A DNA stretch of 64,000 nt, from positions 1 through 64,000 of the forward strand of contig NZ_JANQJQ010000029.1 of assembly GCF_028281565.1 (NCBI RefSeq), read 5' to 3'. The notes under the pieces were generated by a model. The model was not told the DNA's origin and searched no databases. It saw only the letters and a program-made list of their open reading frames with translations. Positions 44,562 through 53,663 of this stretch are shown here, in pieces; the first letter of the stretch is position 1; the number at the start of each line of letters is the position of its first letter. This stretch comes from Seonamhaeicola sp. Lineage in GTDB: Bacteria > Bacteroidota > Bacteroidia > Flavobacteriales > Flavobacteriaceae. The position numbers were made by a program, and so were the translations under genes.

Positions 44562-46028
44562 TTAATCCGTACCACTTTTAACCCTGGTACTGTCATCCCA
44601 ATTATCAGTTCTAAAAGATGAGGCCGGTAATAAATTGGCTCCATACAATGTTCCTATTACCCAATTTTTCCAGGCGTAACGAACCGCTTTTGGATTAGGC
44701 ACGTGTTCACTTTTTACAAACAACCCTTTTCCCCAAATGAGCTTAGCCTGAGCCGGATAAAACACTTTATCGTCTCCTGCAATTTCAAAACCGGTTAGTT
44801 CGTCGTAAGCAAACAACCCTGAATCGGCATGTTTAAATTCTAAAAACATGCCACCATCTTCTATACGATGCGACTTATAAACCGGTCCGGAAAATTCAAC
44901 TGTAGAAAAACCATAGGTTTTATTTAAAGCATTAAACAGTAATCTATCTGCAACCTCTTTCTTTTTAGGAGGGTGAATACAATAATCATCACCTATATCC
45001 ATAGTAATGGCTATCCCGGAATTTGGAATTAAATCTAAGCATTTTAATTGTGCCTCTCTAATATACGCACTATTAGATGCTTTTTCAGGATAATTTTCAT
45101 CACCGCTATAAATAAATGGAGCTATTTGCACGTAATAAAATGGAAAATCACCATTACCCCATCTGGTACGCCAATCTTTTACCATGGCAGGAAAAAGGTC
45201 TTTATACTTCTCTGGCTCCATTCTATTGGATTCTCCCTGATACCATAAAGCTCCTTTAATGGTATAAGGGATTAAGGGATGTATCATGGCATTATACAGA
45301 GCGGTTGGAATATGGTTTGTTCTTTCTGTAATGTCAACATTGGTTAGGTCAACTTCCTGATAGTTACTCAGCATGTCATTACTTATCCATGCCTGTACGG
45401 TGCTCCCTCCCCAAGACGTATGGATCATCCCGACAGGAACATCTAAAATTTCCTGTAACTGCTGACCGAAGAAATAAGCCACAGCACTAAATCCTGCCAC
45501 ATTTTCCGGGGAAGCTTCTTTCCAGGCTTCATAATTTTCTACATCCTTTAATGGCTCTTTAGCCCCCTTTCTACTAACAGAAAAAAGCCTTAAATCAAAA
45601 TTTTTCGAATTCGCAATTGCTTTACTCCCTCCAAATGTTGGCTGTCCATAATAGCCTTTCAAGGATTGTTGCATATTGGATTGCCCTGAGCACAACCATA
45701 CTTCGCCAAACAGTACATTATCTAATACAATACTAGATGTTTTGCCTTTTATTTTTATGGTTTGCGGCGTTTTGTCGTTTGTAGTTTTTACTTCAATACG
45801 CCAATTCCCCGAGCCATCGGCTTTTAATTGTAAGTTCTCACTTAACCAACTTGCCTCTATTGAAATTTTCTCATTGGCATCGGCCCAACCCCATAAAACA
45901 ACAGTTGTATTACGTTGTAATACCATATTTGAAGACACTATGGCCGGAAGTTTGACCTCGGCATTAACCAATTGTATTATTAAGAAAAAAAACAGGGCTG
46001 CTACTACGGAAAATTTCTTAGCTTTCAT
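44562..46028 (-). CDS. Sialate O-acetylesterase
   Basis: This exported SGNH-like esterase (488 residues) removes O-acetyl groups from sialic acids or other acetylated sugars. A signal peptide (VVAALFFFLIIQLVNA) leads to a beta domain. Block I is LCSGQSNMQQS with the catalytic Ser, GALWYQGESNR is the conserved central motif, and ITMDIGDDYCIHPPKK provides Asp and His. The length fits the periplasmic family. It starts only 15 nt after the argH stop on the same strand, so it probably receives read-through from the arginine operon. A metabolic link is not obvious. Confidence 0.9.
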   Translation of the reverse strand: MKAKKFSVVAALFFFLIIQLVNAEVKLPAIVSSNMVLQRNTTVVLWGWADANEKISIEASWLSENLQLKADGSGNWRIEVKTTNDKTPQTIKIKGKTSSIVLDNVLFGEVWLCSGQSNMQQSLKGYYGQPTFGGSKAIANSKNFDLRLFSVSRKGAKEPLKDVENYEAWKEASPENVAGFSAVAYFFGQQLQEILDVPVGMIHTSWGGSTVQAWISNDMLSNYQEVDLTNVDITERTNHIPTALYNAMIHPLIPYTIKGALWYQGESNRMEPEKYKDLFPAMVKDWRTRWGNGDFPFYYVQIAPFIYSGDENYPEKASNSAYIREAQLKCLDLIPNSGIAITMDIGDDYCIHPPKKKEVADRLLFNALNKTYGFSTVEFSGPVYKSHRIEDGGMFLEFKHADSGLFAYDELTGFEIAGDDKVFYPAQAKLIWGKGLFVKSEHVPNPKAVRYAWKNWVIGTLYGANLLPASSFRTDNWDDSTRVKSGTD

Positions 46029-46043
46029 TTTATTTATTTTAAA

Positions 46044-47318
46044 TTACTGGGGAAACTTATCCCTTATTTTATCTAAACACAAATTGTGAACACTCCCAAC
46101 ATGGGTATGTTTTTTGGAGGTATCGGGAACATAGGTTCCGTCCTGCACTTGTCCACCAATTTTTTGATACGCCTCCCTAAAGCTTTGGCCTTCTACCACC
46201 AGCGTATTGATGTTATCAACCGTAAACAGGTACTTATATTTATCATCATTTAAATCAATATCCTTGACAATCACCTGTTGAATCGCATAATTGAAAATAT
46301 CCAGGATATCTTTTAAATCTTCAAAAGCGGCGATCATATTTTCCTTTAACAACTGAAAATCCCTGTGATAGCCACTTGGTAAATTGTTGGTGATCAACAC
46401 CATTTCGCCCTGAAGCGCCTGGATCTTATTACTTTTTCCTCTGATCAATTCAAACACATCCGGGTTCTTTTTATGTGGCATGATACTACTACCGGTGGTC
46501 AACTCATCCGGGAAGGTCACAAACCCAAAATTCTGGCTCATATACAAACATACATCCATAGCAAATCTGGATAGGGTATTCGCTAAACTTCCCAAAGCTG
46601 CTGCAATGGTTCGTTCATTTTTCCCTCTCCCCATTTGAGCCGCTACCACATTGTACTTTAAGGTAGCAAAATCCATTTCTTTGGTTGTTAATTCTCTATC
46701 TATAGGGAATGAACTTCCGTAACCTGCTGCAGACCCTAACGGATTTTGGTCCACTGTTCTTAGAGCCGCATTCAATAAATATACGTCATCGATCATTAAC
46801 TCTGCATAGGCCGAAAACCACAACCCAAACGAGGATGGCATGGCTACTTGTAGATGGGTGTATCCCGGTAATAACTTATCTTTATGAGTCTCTGCTAAAT
46901 CTAATAACGTATCAAAAAGTGCTTTTACTTTAGATTGAATTAATTGCAAGTTCTCCTTGTAATACAAATGGCAGGCCACTAAAACCTGGTCGTTTCTGGA
47001 ACGTGCCGTATGGATCTTTTTACCAACATCTCCAAGGGTTTTAGTCAGCTCAAACTCGATTTTGGAATGTACGTCTTCAAACTGCTCATCTATAACAAAA
47101 GTTCCTGCTTCTATCTGAGAGTCCAATACATCTAACCCTTTTAACAATTGCTCTAATTCTTCAGCAGATAGAATGCCGATGCTTTGCAGCATTTTAGCAT
47201 GTGCTTTTGAAGCAATGACATCATACTTAGCGATGTGAATATCAATCTCCCGATCGTTACCCACCGTGAATTGTTCTATTTTATTATCTATGGATATGCC
47301 TTTGTCCCAGAGTTTCAT
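46044..47318 (-). CDS. argH: Argininosuccinate lyase
   Basis: This enzyme catalyses the last step of arginine synthesis, argininosuccinate to arginine and fumarate. The 424-residue protein belongs to the fumarase/aspartase superfamily. The signature GSSIMPHKKNPDVFE is intact (residues about 272-286). The N-terminal KIHTARSRNDQV and central LLPGYTHLQVAMP are also intact. It is somewhat shorter than the usual 450-470 residues, with the difference at the C-terminus. It is the last arginine gene, 99 nt after argE, followed closely by the sialate esterase gene. Confidence 0.96.
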   Translation of the reverse strand: MKLWDKGISIDNKIEQFTVGNDREIDIHIAKYDVIASKAHAKMLQSIGILSAEELEQLLKGLDVLDSQIEAGTFVIDEQFEDVHSKIEFELTKTLGDVGKKIHTARSRNDQVLVACHLYYKENLQLIQSKVKALFDTLLDLAETHKDKLLPGYTHLQVAMPSSFGLWFSAYAELMIDDVYLLNAALRTVDQNPLGSAAGYGSSFPIDRELTTKEMDFATLKYNVVAAQMGRGKNERTIAAALGSLANTLSRFAMDVCLYMSQNFGFVTFPDELTTGSSIMPHKKNPDVFELIRGKSNKIQALQGEMVLITNNLPSGYHRDFQLLKENMIAAFEDLKDILDIFNYAIQQVIVKDIDLNDDKYKYLFTVDNINTLVVEGQSFREAYQKIGGQVQDGTYVPDTSKKHTHVGSVHNLCLDKIRDKFPQ

Positions 47319-47417
47319 GTTTTTTGATGTTTATCTGTTTATTCGTTGATCTGTTTAATTGAACATGTTTTTGTGTTGATTCGTTTAAGCGGTTACACAA
47401 ATCCACGATTCAACTAT

Positions 47418-48482
47418 TTATACGATGACTCGATTCAACAATTCAACATATATTTTAATACCTTCTTCTATTTCTTTTAAATAAATAAATTCATCTGCCG
47501 AATGGGAACGTGTGCTATCTCCCGGCCCAAGTTTTAAACTAGGACAAGACAGCACCGCCTGGTCCGATAAGGTTGGCGACCCATAGGTTGATCTTCCCAT
47601 AGCCACACCTGCTTTTACCAAATCATGGTCCGTTGGAATGGATGACGAATTTAATCGTAAACTTCTTGGTATAATACTGGTTACCGGTGCTTCCTTCTGC
47701 AAGATCTCAGCAATTTCGGCATTGCTGTAGGCATCGTTTACCCGAACATCAATTACCAAACTCAGATCGGCAGGAACTGCATTGTGCTGCTTACCGGCGT
47801 TGATCTGGCTCACCGTTAATTTTACATCGCCAAGGGCTTCAGAGCCTTTTTCAAACTTAAAATCTTTAAACCATTGTAATGCTTTAATGGACTTATAGAT
47901 CACATTATCATCATTTGGATGCGCCGCATGACTTGGTGTTCCTGTTATTATCGCATCAAAAACCACTAAACCTTTTTCCGCAACCGCTAAATTCATGAGG
48001 GTTGGTTCGCCTACAATGGCCACGTCAATCTTTGGAATGACAGACAGCATACTGTTCAATCCGTTAGGTCCACTACTCTCTTCTTCGGCGGAAGCCACAA
48101 TAACCAGGTTGTATTTTAAATTGTCATGATTGTAATAATAGGTAAACGCAGCGATCAAAGACACCAAACAGCCACCGGCATCGTTACTCCCCAATCCGTA
48201 CAATTTACCGTTTTCAACAATAGCTTTAAACGGATCTTTTGTATAAGCAGAATTGGGTTTTACCGTATCGTGATGCGAGTTCAATAACAGCGTTGGTCTG
48301 CTCGCATCAAAGTGTTTATTAACTGTCCAAACGTTATTTTGAGTTCTTTTATAATCGATGCCATAACGCTGAAACCAGGCTTCTATATGAGCCGCCGTTT
48401 GATCTTCTTCTGATGAAAACGATTGGGTTTCTATCAGTTGCTTTAACAAGGCAATGGCTTCTCGGGTTAATTCCTGAATCAT
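47418..48482 (-). CDS. argE: M20-family deacetylase (N-acylcitrulline/ornithine), ArgE-like
   Basis: This cytosolic dizinc amidohydrolase (354 residues) has NSHHDTV (metal His and Asp), LGSNDAGGCLVSL (bridging Asp) and SAEEESSGPNGLN (catalytic Glu-Glu). Because the operon encodes an N-acylornithine carbamoyltransferase instead of ordinary ArgF, it should remove the acyl group from N-acetyl- (or N-succinyl-) citrulline. The ATG at 48480-48482 is preferred. An in-frame GTG six bases upstream overlaps the argB stop (GTGA) and is also possible. The HSADEFIYLKEIEEGIKIY segment fits the family C-terminus. Confidence 0.9.
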   Translation of the reverse strand: MIQELTREAIALLKQLIETQSFSSEEDQTAAHIEAWFQRYGIDYKRTQNNVWTVNKHFDASRPTLLLNSHHDTVKPNSAYTKDPFKAIVENGKLYGLGSNDAGGCLVSLIAAFTYYYNHDNLKYNLVIVASAEEESSGPNGLNSMLSVIPKIDVAIVGEPTLMNLAVAEKGLVVFDAIITGTPSHAAHPNDDNVIYKSIKALQWFKDFKFEKGSEALGDVKLTVSQINAGKQHNAVPADLSLVIDVRVNDAYSNAEIAEILQKEAPVTSIIPRSLRLNSSSIPTDHDLVKAGVAMGRSTYGSPTLSDQAVLSCPSLKLGPGDSTRSHSADEFIYLKEIEEGIKIYVELLNRVIV

Positions 48483-48484
48483 GA

Positions 48485-49264
48485 TCACAGTGTTATGCTT
48501 GTAAAATTATCATTCTCCTGGGTTAACATCGCCGTGTTACCCATATTAATGGTGCTTACACCATTGTTCAACGCATCAAAACAATTCTCCAGTTTCGGTA
48601 ACATACCATCGGCTATGATACCTTTCTCTAACAATTCGGCATATAACTTCGAATCGATATGTTTAATCACCGAATTCTTGTCATTGATATCTTCCAACAC
48701 CCCGTTCAATTCAAAACAGTAATAAATGGAAGTTTCATACACTTCGCTCATACCCACAGCTACCTGTGACGTAATGGTATCGGCATTGGTATTTAAAAGC
48801 TGTCCGTTACCGTCATGCGTGATAGCACAAAATACCGGCGTAAAACCGGCTTTGATTAATTTATCTACTGAATTATGAGCTACTGCCTTTACATCACCTA
48901 CAAAACCAAAATCAACCTCTTTTACGGGCCTTTTATCAGAGGTGATACTATTCACATCCGCTCCCGTTAATCCAATAGCATCTATGTTTAGGGCCTGTAA
49001 TTTAGCAACAATGTTCTTGTTTACCAAGCCGCCATATACCATAGTAATCACTTCTAAAGTATCAGCATCCGTAATACGTCTGCCATGGACCATTTTGGAT
49101 TCAATGCCCAATTTCGCGGCTACACTTGTAGCGCGCTTTCCACCACCATGCACCAATATTTTTTTGCCCTCTAACTTTGAGAACAACTTTAGAAAAGCAT
49201 CTAAAGCACCGGCATCTTCAATGATGTTACCTCCTATTTTTACTATGGATAGTTTTTCTTTCAT
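48485..49264 (-). CDS. argB: Acetylglutamate kinase
   Basis: This amino-acid kinase-fold enzyme (259 residues) phosphorylates N-acylglutamate. Motifs are KIGGNIIED at the N-terminus, LVHGGGKRATSVAAKLGI (substrate loop), VNKNIVAKLQ and TNADTITSQVA, the acidic ATP/Mg site. No N-terminal extension typical of arginine-feedback-inhibited hexameric kinases is visible. It may therefore be the arginine-insensitive dimeric type, making leader-based control more important; this is inference. It lies between argF' and argE. Confidence 0.94.
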   Translation of the reverse strand: MKEKLSIVKIGGNIIEDAGALDAFLKLFSKLEGKKILVHGGGKRATSVAAKLGIESKMVHGRRITDADTLEVITMVYGGLVNKNIVAKLQALNIDAIGLTGADVNSITSDKRPVKEVDFGFVGDVKAVAHNSVDKLIKAGFTPVFCAITHDGNGQLLNTNADTITSQVAVGMSEVYETSIYYCFELNGVLEDINDKNSVIKHIDSKLYAELLEKGIIADGMLPKLENCFDALNNGVSTINMGNTAMLTQENDNFTSITL

Positions 49265-49276
49265 TTCTTTTTATTT

Positions 49277-49349
49277 GTCATGCTGAATTTATTTCAGCAT
49301 CTCAACTCCTCATATTCACGATGTGATTCTGAAACAAGTTCAGAATGAC
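49277..49349. repeat. Palindromic repeat in argF'-argB gap
   Basis: GTCA...TGAC ends enclose hairpins ATGCTGAA-TTTA-TTTCAGCAT and ATTCTGAA...TTCAGAAT. It is of the same family as 8657 and 22388 and fills most of the 91-nt intercistronic gap. Confidence 0.7.
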
Positions 49350-49355
49350 GAAGAT

Positions 49356-50294
49356 TTACAAATCTTCTAACAGTTTTTTTAACACCAATTGCGCCGCATA
49401 GGTTCTGTTATTGGCCTGTTCAATAACAATGGAACTATCGCTATCCAGTACAGCATCTTCAACCACAACATTACGTCTTACAGGTAAACAATGCATAAAC
49501 TTGGCATTGCCAATTTTGTTTTTGGTTATCATCCAGTTAGGATCTGTATTCACTACTTTCCCGTAGTCTTCATAAGAACTCCAGTTTTTAGTATATATAA
49601 AATCGGCATCCTTAAAAGCTTCCTCTTGGTTGTGATAAATGGGTGTATTACCAGTAATTTCCGGATTCAAATCATAGCCTTCGGGGTTAGCGATGACAAA
49701 CTCCACATCCATTTTCTGCATGGCCTGAATAAAGCTATTGCCCACAGCGTGTGGTAATGCTTTGATATGAGGCGCCCAACTTAATACTACTTTGGGTTTA
49801 GCTACTTTGACATACTCTGAAATGGTAAGCGCATCCGTTAACCCTTGTAACGGGTGCCCTGTAGCACTTTCCATATTCACAATAGGTACCGAAGCGTGTT
49901 TCATAAAGGCATTCATAACCTGTTCACTTTCGTCCTTAGCTTTATCCGTTAAGGTTGGAAACGCCCTCACAGCAATAATATCACAATACTGAGACACTAC
50001 AGCAGCGGCCTCCTTAATATGTTCTGCCGTGTTACCACTCATAATCGTGCCATCATCAAACTCCAATCCCCAGGCATCTCCGGACACATTCATTACAATA
50101 GGATTCATTCCTAAATTTAAAGCTGCCTTCTGGGTACTTAAACGCGTTCGTAAACTGGAATTAAAAAACAACAATCCTAAGGTTTTGTTCTTTCCTAATG
50201 CTATATGTTTTAAAGGCTCCGCTTTTAATGCCTTGGCTTCTTCAATCCAGGTATCGATGTTATCTATATCATTTATGGAGGTATAATGTTTCAT
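49356..50294 (-). CDS. argF': N-acetyl/N-succinylornithine carbamoyltransferase
   Basis: This is the Bacteroidota-type transcarbamylase (312 residues), which acts on N-acylated ornithine instead of free ornithine. The carbamoyl-phosphate loop reads FFNSSLRTRLS, differing from the STRTR of ordinary ArgF, and the second signature is MHCLPVRRNVVVED. GHPLQGLTDALTI also matches the family. In Bacteroides fragilis the characterised enzyme uses succinylornithine; in Xanthomonas the relative uses acetylornithine. The choice here cannot be made by eye. It lies between proB and argB. Confidence 0.92.
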   Translation of the reverse strand: MKHYTSINDIDNIDTWIEEAKALKAEPLKHIALGKNKTLGLLFFNSSLRTRLSTQKAALNLGMNPIVMNVSGDAWGLEFDDGTIMSGNTAEHIKEAAAVVSQYCDIIAVRAFPTLTDKAKDESEQVMNAFMKHASVPIVNMESATGHPLQGLTDALTISEYVKVAKPKVVLSWAPHIKALPHAVGNSFIQAMQKMDVEFVIANPEGYDLNPEITGNTPIYHNQEEAFKDADFIYTKNWSSYEDYGKVVNTDPNWMITKNKIGNAKFMHCLPVRRNVVVEDAVLDSDSSIVIEQANNRTYAAQLVLKKLLEDL

Positions 50295-50342
50295 TTTTTT
50301 CTCTTTGAGACCTCTCAGGTCTTTACTGTTAATCCTTTTTAA

Positions 50343-50373
50343 GACCTACAAGGTCTTAGAAACCTTGCAGGTC
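50343..50373. repeat. Palindromic repeat in proB-argF' gap
   Basis: Arms GACCTACAAGGT and ACCTTGCAGGTC (one mismatch) enclose a 7-nt loop. This AGACCT...AGGTC type is widespread in Bacteroidota. A smaller GACCT-CTC-AGGTC hairpin is close by at about 50309-50321. Confidence 0.68.
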
Positions 50374-50378
50374 AGTCA

Positions 50379-51140
50379 TTATTTTATCTTCGTAAACGGC
50401 ACTTTGCTTTCCATAGCATTCAGTATGAAATTATCTTCCAATCCGTTTACGATCCATGTTTCTATATTTGCTTTTCTAGTGACTTCGGCAGCTTCTATTT
50501 TAGATTGCATGCCGCCACTTCCGTGTGAGGACTTAGCACTCACTATCTCATCTGCCAATTCTCTAAAATCGGTGACCTCTTTAATAGTGGCCGGTGTACC
50601 GTTTTCCATAGACACCTTCGTGTAAATACCATTGGTGTTCGTTGCGATAATAAATAGGTCGGCATCCAATAATGAGGCTGTTAAAGCGCCTAGCTTATCG
50701 TTATCACCAAATTTGATCTCGTCAGTGGCCACCGTATCATTCTCATTAATGATCGGAATGTAATTATTATTCACTAAAACATTAATGGTATTGGTGATGT
50801 TCACCTTACTTTCTTCCTTTTCAAAATCGGAATACGACAATAAACACTGTGAACTCAATAACCCATATTCCCTAAAAATCTCCTGGTAAATCCTAATTAA
50901 ATGGGGTTGTCCAATAGACGCCAGTGCCTGCTTCACAAAAATAGGCTTACGCTTGCTTTCCAGCTTTACAAATTGTTTTGCCACGGCAATAGCCCCGGAA
51001 CTCACAATAATAAACTCGCAGGTATCCTGAAGTTGTGCAATCTGGCTTGCGATATCTTCAATCTTCCCCCTGGAAATATTATCAGTTTCCTTAGTTAAAG
51101 TATTCGACCCTACTTTTAGTAATATGCGTTTTTTACTCAT
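50379..51140 (-). CDS. proB: Glutamate 5-kinase, short form
   Basis: This is the first enzyme of proline synthesis, phosphorylating glutamate. The 253-residue protein contains the amino-acid kinase domain only: LLKVGSNTLTKE, FIIVSSGAIA, PIINENDTVATDEIKFGDND and SHGSGGMQSKIEAA. It lacks the C-terminal PUA domain of E. coli ProB (about 367 residues), so it is a naturally short form, not a truncation; the reading frame ends cleanly. It follows proA with a 49-nt gap. Proline feedback may differ without PUA. Confidence 0.93.
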   Translation of the reverse strand: MSKKRILLKVGSNTLTKETDNISRGKIEDIASQIAQLQDTCEFIIVSSGAIAVAKQFVKLESKRKPIFVKQALASIGQPHLIRIYQEIFREYGLLSSQCLLSYSDFEKEESKVNITNTINVLVNNNYIPIINENDTVATDEIKFGDNDKLGALTASLLDADLFIIATNTNGIYTKVSMENGTPATIKEVTDFRELADEIVSAKSSHGSGGMQSKIEAAEVTRKANIETWIVNGLEDNFILNAMESKVPFTKIK

Positions 51141-51189
51141 CTTGTTATTTACAAGCTCTAGCTCATTTTTTAAATACCCGTTTACGGGC

Positions 51190-52386
51190 TTATCGTATTT
51201 GTCCTTCTCCGTGAACGTACCATTTATTGGTTACCAAATGTTGCAGACCAATAGGTCCTCTTTGGTGTAATTTATCAGTACTGATGGCTAACTCGCCTCC
51301 CAAACCTAATTGTCCGCCGTCCGTGAATCTGGTAGAGGCATTATGGTAAACCGCTGCGGTATCCACATTTTCCATGAACAATTTAGCTTCAGCTTCAACC
51401 GTTGTAATAATGGAAGCCGAATGCCCGCCACTGTATTTATTGATCATTCCAATAGCGGCTTCATTCGATGCTATTTCTCCAATAACGATCTTATAATCTA
51501 AAAACTCCTCGTACCAAATAGTATCCGATTGAATAGCTTCTATATCGTCATAGGAAGCAAGTGCCTCATCACCTAAAATCTCCACATTAAACGTCTTAAG
51601 TTTTGAAATCAACTCGTTAATAAAGTGCTCTTTATTTGGAAGATTCTTATCTATCAATACTTTATCTACGGCATTGCAAGCTGAAATTTTAGCCGTTTTT
51701 CCGTTGATGATCACATCCAAGGCAGTTTGTTTATCAGCATCCTGTTGCACGTATACGAAGTTATTACCACGACCGCTAACTATTACCGGACACGCCGCAT
51801 GTTCCTTTACAAAAGCGATCAAACGCTCCCCTCCCCGAGGCACAATCAAATCAACTCTTTGGGATGGCTTCTCTAAAAACGCCTGTGTTTCAGTACGGTT
51901 GAACTGTAAATACTCAACCCAATCGGTAGAAGCACCATTTTCCTTTAGTGCCTGATGCCATAATTCAACGATCTTTAAATTAGATTGAAGCGATTCTTTT
52001 CCGCCTTTTAACAATATCTTGTTCCCGGATTTAAAAGCAATACCGGCAGCCTCTACCGTTACGTCAGGCCTGGATTCGTAGATGATCAATACAGTTCCAA
52101 ACGAAGCCGTTTTGTTATACACCTGCATACCGTTATCGTGTTTAAATCTGAATCGTTCCACACCTACAGGATCTTCCTGTGAGGCTAAATGGGTCACCGA
52201 TCGTTTCATTTCATCAACTTTATCATCATTCACTTTCAATCGGTCATACATGGCTACGTCTCCTCCATCATAAGCATCCAGATCTGTTTTATTAATGGCG
52301 ATGATATTGGCTCTTTCCTGTTCTAAAAGCTCAGCCATTCTTAATAAAACGGCATTTCTTGTTTCTATGGATAATAATGTGTTCAT
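51190..52386 (-). CDS. proA: Glutamate-5-semialdehyde dehydrogenase
   Basis: This NADPH-dependent aldehyde-dehydrogenase-family enzyme (398 residues) reduces glutamyl-5-phosphate to the semialdehyde. Seen motifs are GTVLIIYESRPDVTVEAAG near residues 96-114, LKGGKES, LIVPRGGERL and, near the C-terminus, ASTRFTDGGQLGLGGELAIS. HQRGPIGLQHL closes the protein. Length is typical. It is upstream of proB, the reverse order of the classical proBA pair, inside the arginine operon. Confidence 0.95.
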   Translation of the reverse strand: MNTLLSIETRNAVLLRMAELLEQERANIIAINKTDLDAYDGGDVAMYDRLKVNDDKVDEMKRSVTHLASQEDPVGVERFRFKHDNGMQVYNKTASFGTVLIIYESRPDVTVEAAGIAFKSGNKILLKGGKESLQSNLKIVELWHQALKENGASTDWVEYLQFNRTETQAFLEKPSQRVDLIVPRGGERLIAFVKEHAACPVIVSGRGNNFVYVQQDADKQTALDVIINGKTAKISACNAVDKVLIDKNLPNKEHFINELISKLKTFNVEILGDEALASYDDIEAIQSDTIWYEEFLDYKIVIGEIASNEAAIGMINKYSGGHSASIITTVEAEAKLFMENVDTAAVYHNASTRFTDGGQLGLGGELAISTDKLHQRGPIGLQHLVTNKWYVHGEGQIR

Positions 52387-52474
52387 CTTTTTTAATATTC
52401 TATTCTCATTCTTATGGGATTTCTCCTATCGTCGAAATGACAACCTTACTTTAATTTGACAGTGTCATGTCGAC

Positions 52475-52490
52475 CCCGATAACTATCGGG
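52475..52490. repeat. CCCGAT hairpin in argD-proA gap
   Basis: CCCGAT-AACT-ATCGGG forms a perfect 6-bp hairpin inside a 129-nt intercistronic gap. The same CCCGATAG...CTATCGGG palindrome appears in the element at 61891. Confidence 0.62.
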
Positions 52491-52515
52491 AGAGACATCT
52501 CATAACTACAGGATT

Positions 52516-53661
52516 CTATACATTTACTTCTATTTTTGCCAAAGCTTTAACCAAAGCATCAAAAAACTGGTCTATATGTTCTTTCTTTACGCTTAATGGC
52601 GGTAAAATCCGCAACAACTTTTTATTGGCTGCTCCACCGGTAAACACCTTGTGATTATAGATTAACTCTTTTCTAAGGCCTCCTACTTCAAAATCAAATT
52701 CCAGCCCAAGCATTAAGCCTCTTCCTTTAATTTCCTTTATTTGCGGTATATCTTTAGTCTTTTCAATGAAGTAAGCACCTACTTCATTTACATTGTCTAT
52801 CAGGCTCTCCGATTCAATAGTATTTAATACTGCCAAACCAGCCGCACATGCTAAATGATTACCTCCAAACGTGGTTCCTAACATACCATACTTGGCTTCG
52901 ATACCGGGGTGAATTAAAATCCCTCCGATTGGAAACCCGTTCCCCATGCCTTTGGCCACGGAAATGATATCCGGTGTTACATTGTAATGTTGAAAGGCAA
53001 AGAATTTACCTGAACGTGCGTAACCACATTGAATTTCATCAGCCACAAACATAGTATTGTTGGCTTTACACAAAGCATCCACCTGCTCAAAGAACTCAGC
53101 TGTTCCCTGGTCCAACCCACCAATACCCTGAATGAACTCCACGATTACCGCACAAACATCCCCTTTTTCCAGTTCCGTTTTAACAGCTTCCACATCATTC
53201 AATTCTAAAATGGTCACCTCTTGTTGCGCATTTATGGGCGCTACAATATTCGGATTATCGGTAGCTGCTACAGCTGCCGATGTACGTCCGTGAAAGCCTT
53301 TTTTAAACGATACTACACGTTTCTTTCCTGTTTTAAAAGATGCTAATTTTAAAGCATTCTCGTTGGCTTCCGCTCCGGAATTCACTAAAAACAACTGGTA
53401 GTCTTTGCAACCGGAAAGTTGTTCCAGTTTACTTGCCAGTTCTTTTTGTAACGGATTCTGAATAGCATTGGAATAAAACCCTAAAGTTTCAACCTGATTG
53501 GTAACAGCCTCCACATAATTTGGATGTGCATGTCCAATGGAAATCACTGCATGGCCTCCGTAAAGATCGAGATATTCAGTTCCTTTATCATCGTAAACAT
53601 GAATCCCCTTACCCGAAACCGGTGTTACGTCATATAATGGATAAACGTCAAATAATGGCAT
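52516..53661 (-). CDS. argD: Acetylornithine-type aminotransferase
   Basis: This PLP enzyme (381 residues, class III) exchanges the amino group between acylglutamate semialdehyde and acylornithine. Motifs are LDLYGGHAVISIGHAHP, FVADEIQCGYARSGKFFAFQ, and the PLP lysine in ISVAKGMGNGFPIGG. MLGTTFGGNHLACAAGLA follows. The position 2 nt after proC and inside the arg operon supports ArgD over a general omega-aminotransferase. It could also serve ornithine aminotransfer, joining arginine and proline pools (inference). Confidence 0.93.
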   Translation of the reverse strand: MPLFDVYPLYDVTPVSGKGIHVYDDKGTEYLDLYGGHAVISIGHAHPNYVEAVTNQVETLGFYSNAIQNPLQKELASKLEQLSGCKDYQLFLVNSGAEANENALKLASFKTGKKRVVSFKKGFHGRTSAAVAATDNPNIVAPINAQQEVTILELNDVEAVKTELEKGDVCAVIVEFIQGIGGLDQGTAEFFEQVDALCKANNTMFVADEIQCGYARSGKFFAFQHYNVTPDIISVAKGMGNGFPIGGILIHPGIEAKYGMLGTTFGGNHLACAAGLAVLNTIESESLIDNVNEVGAYFIEKTKDIPQIKEIKGRGLMLGLEFDFEVGGLRKELIYNHKVFTGGAANKKLLRILPPLSVKKEHIDQFFDALVKALAKIEVNV

Positions 53662-53663
53662 TT

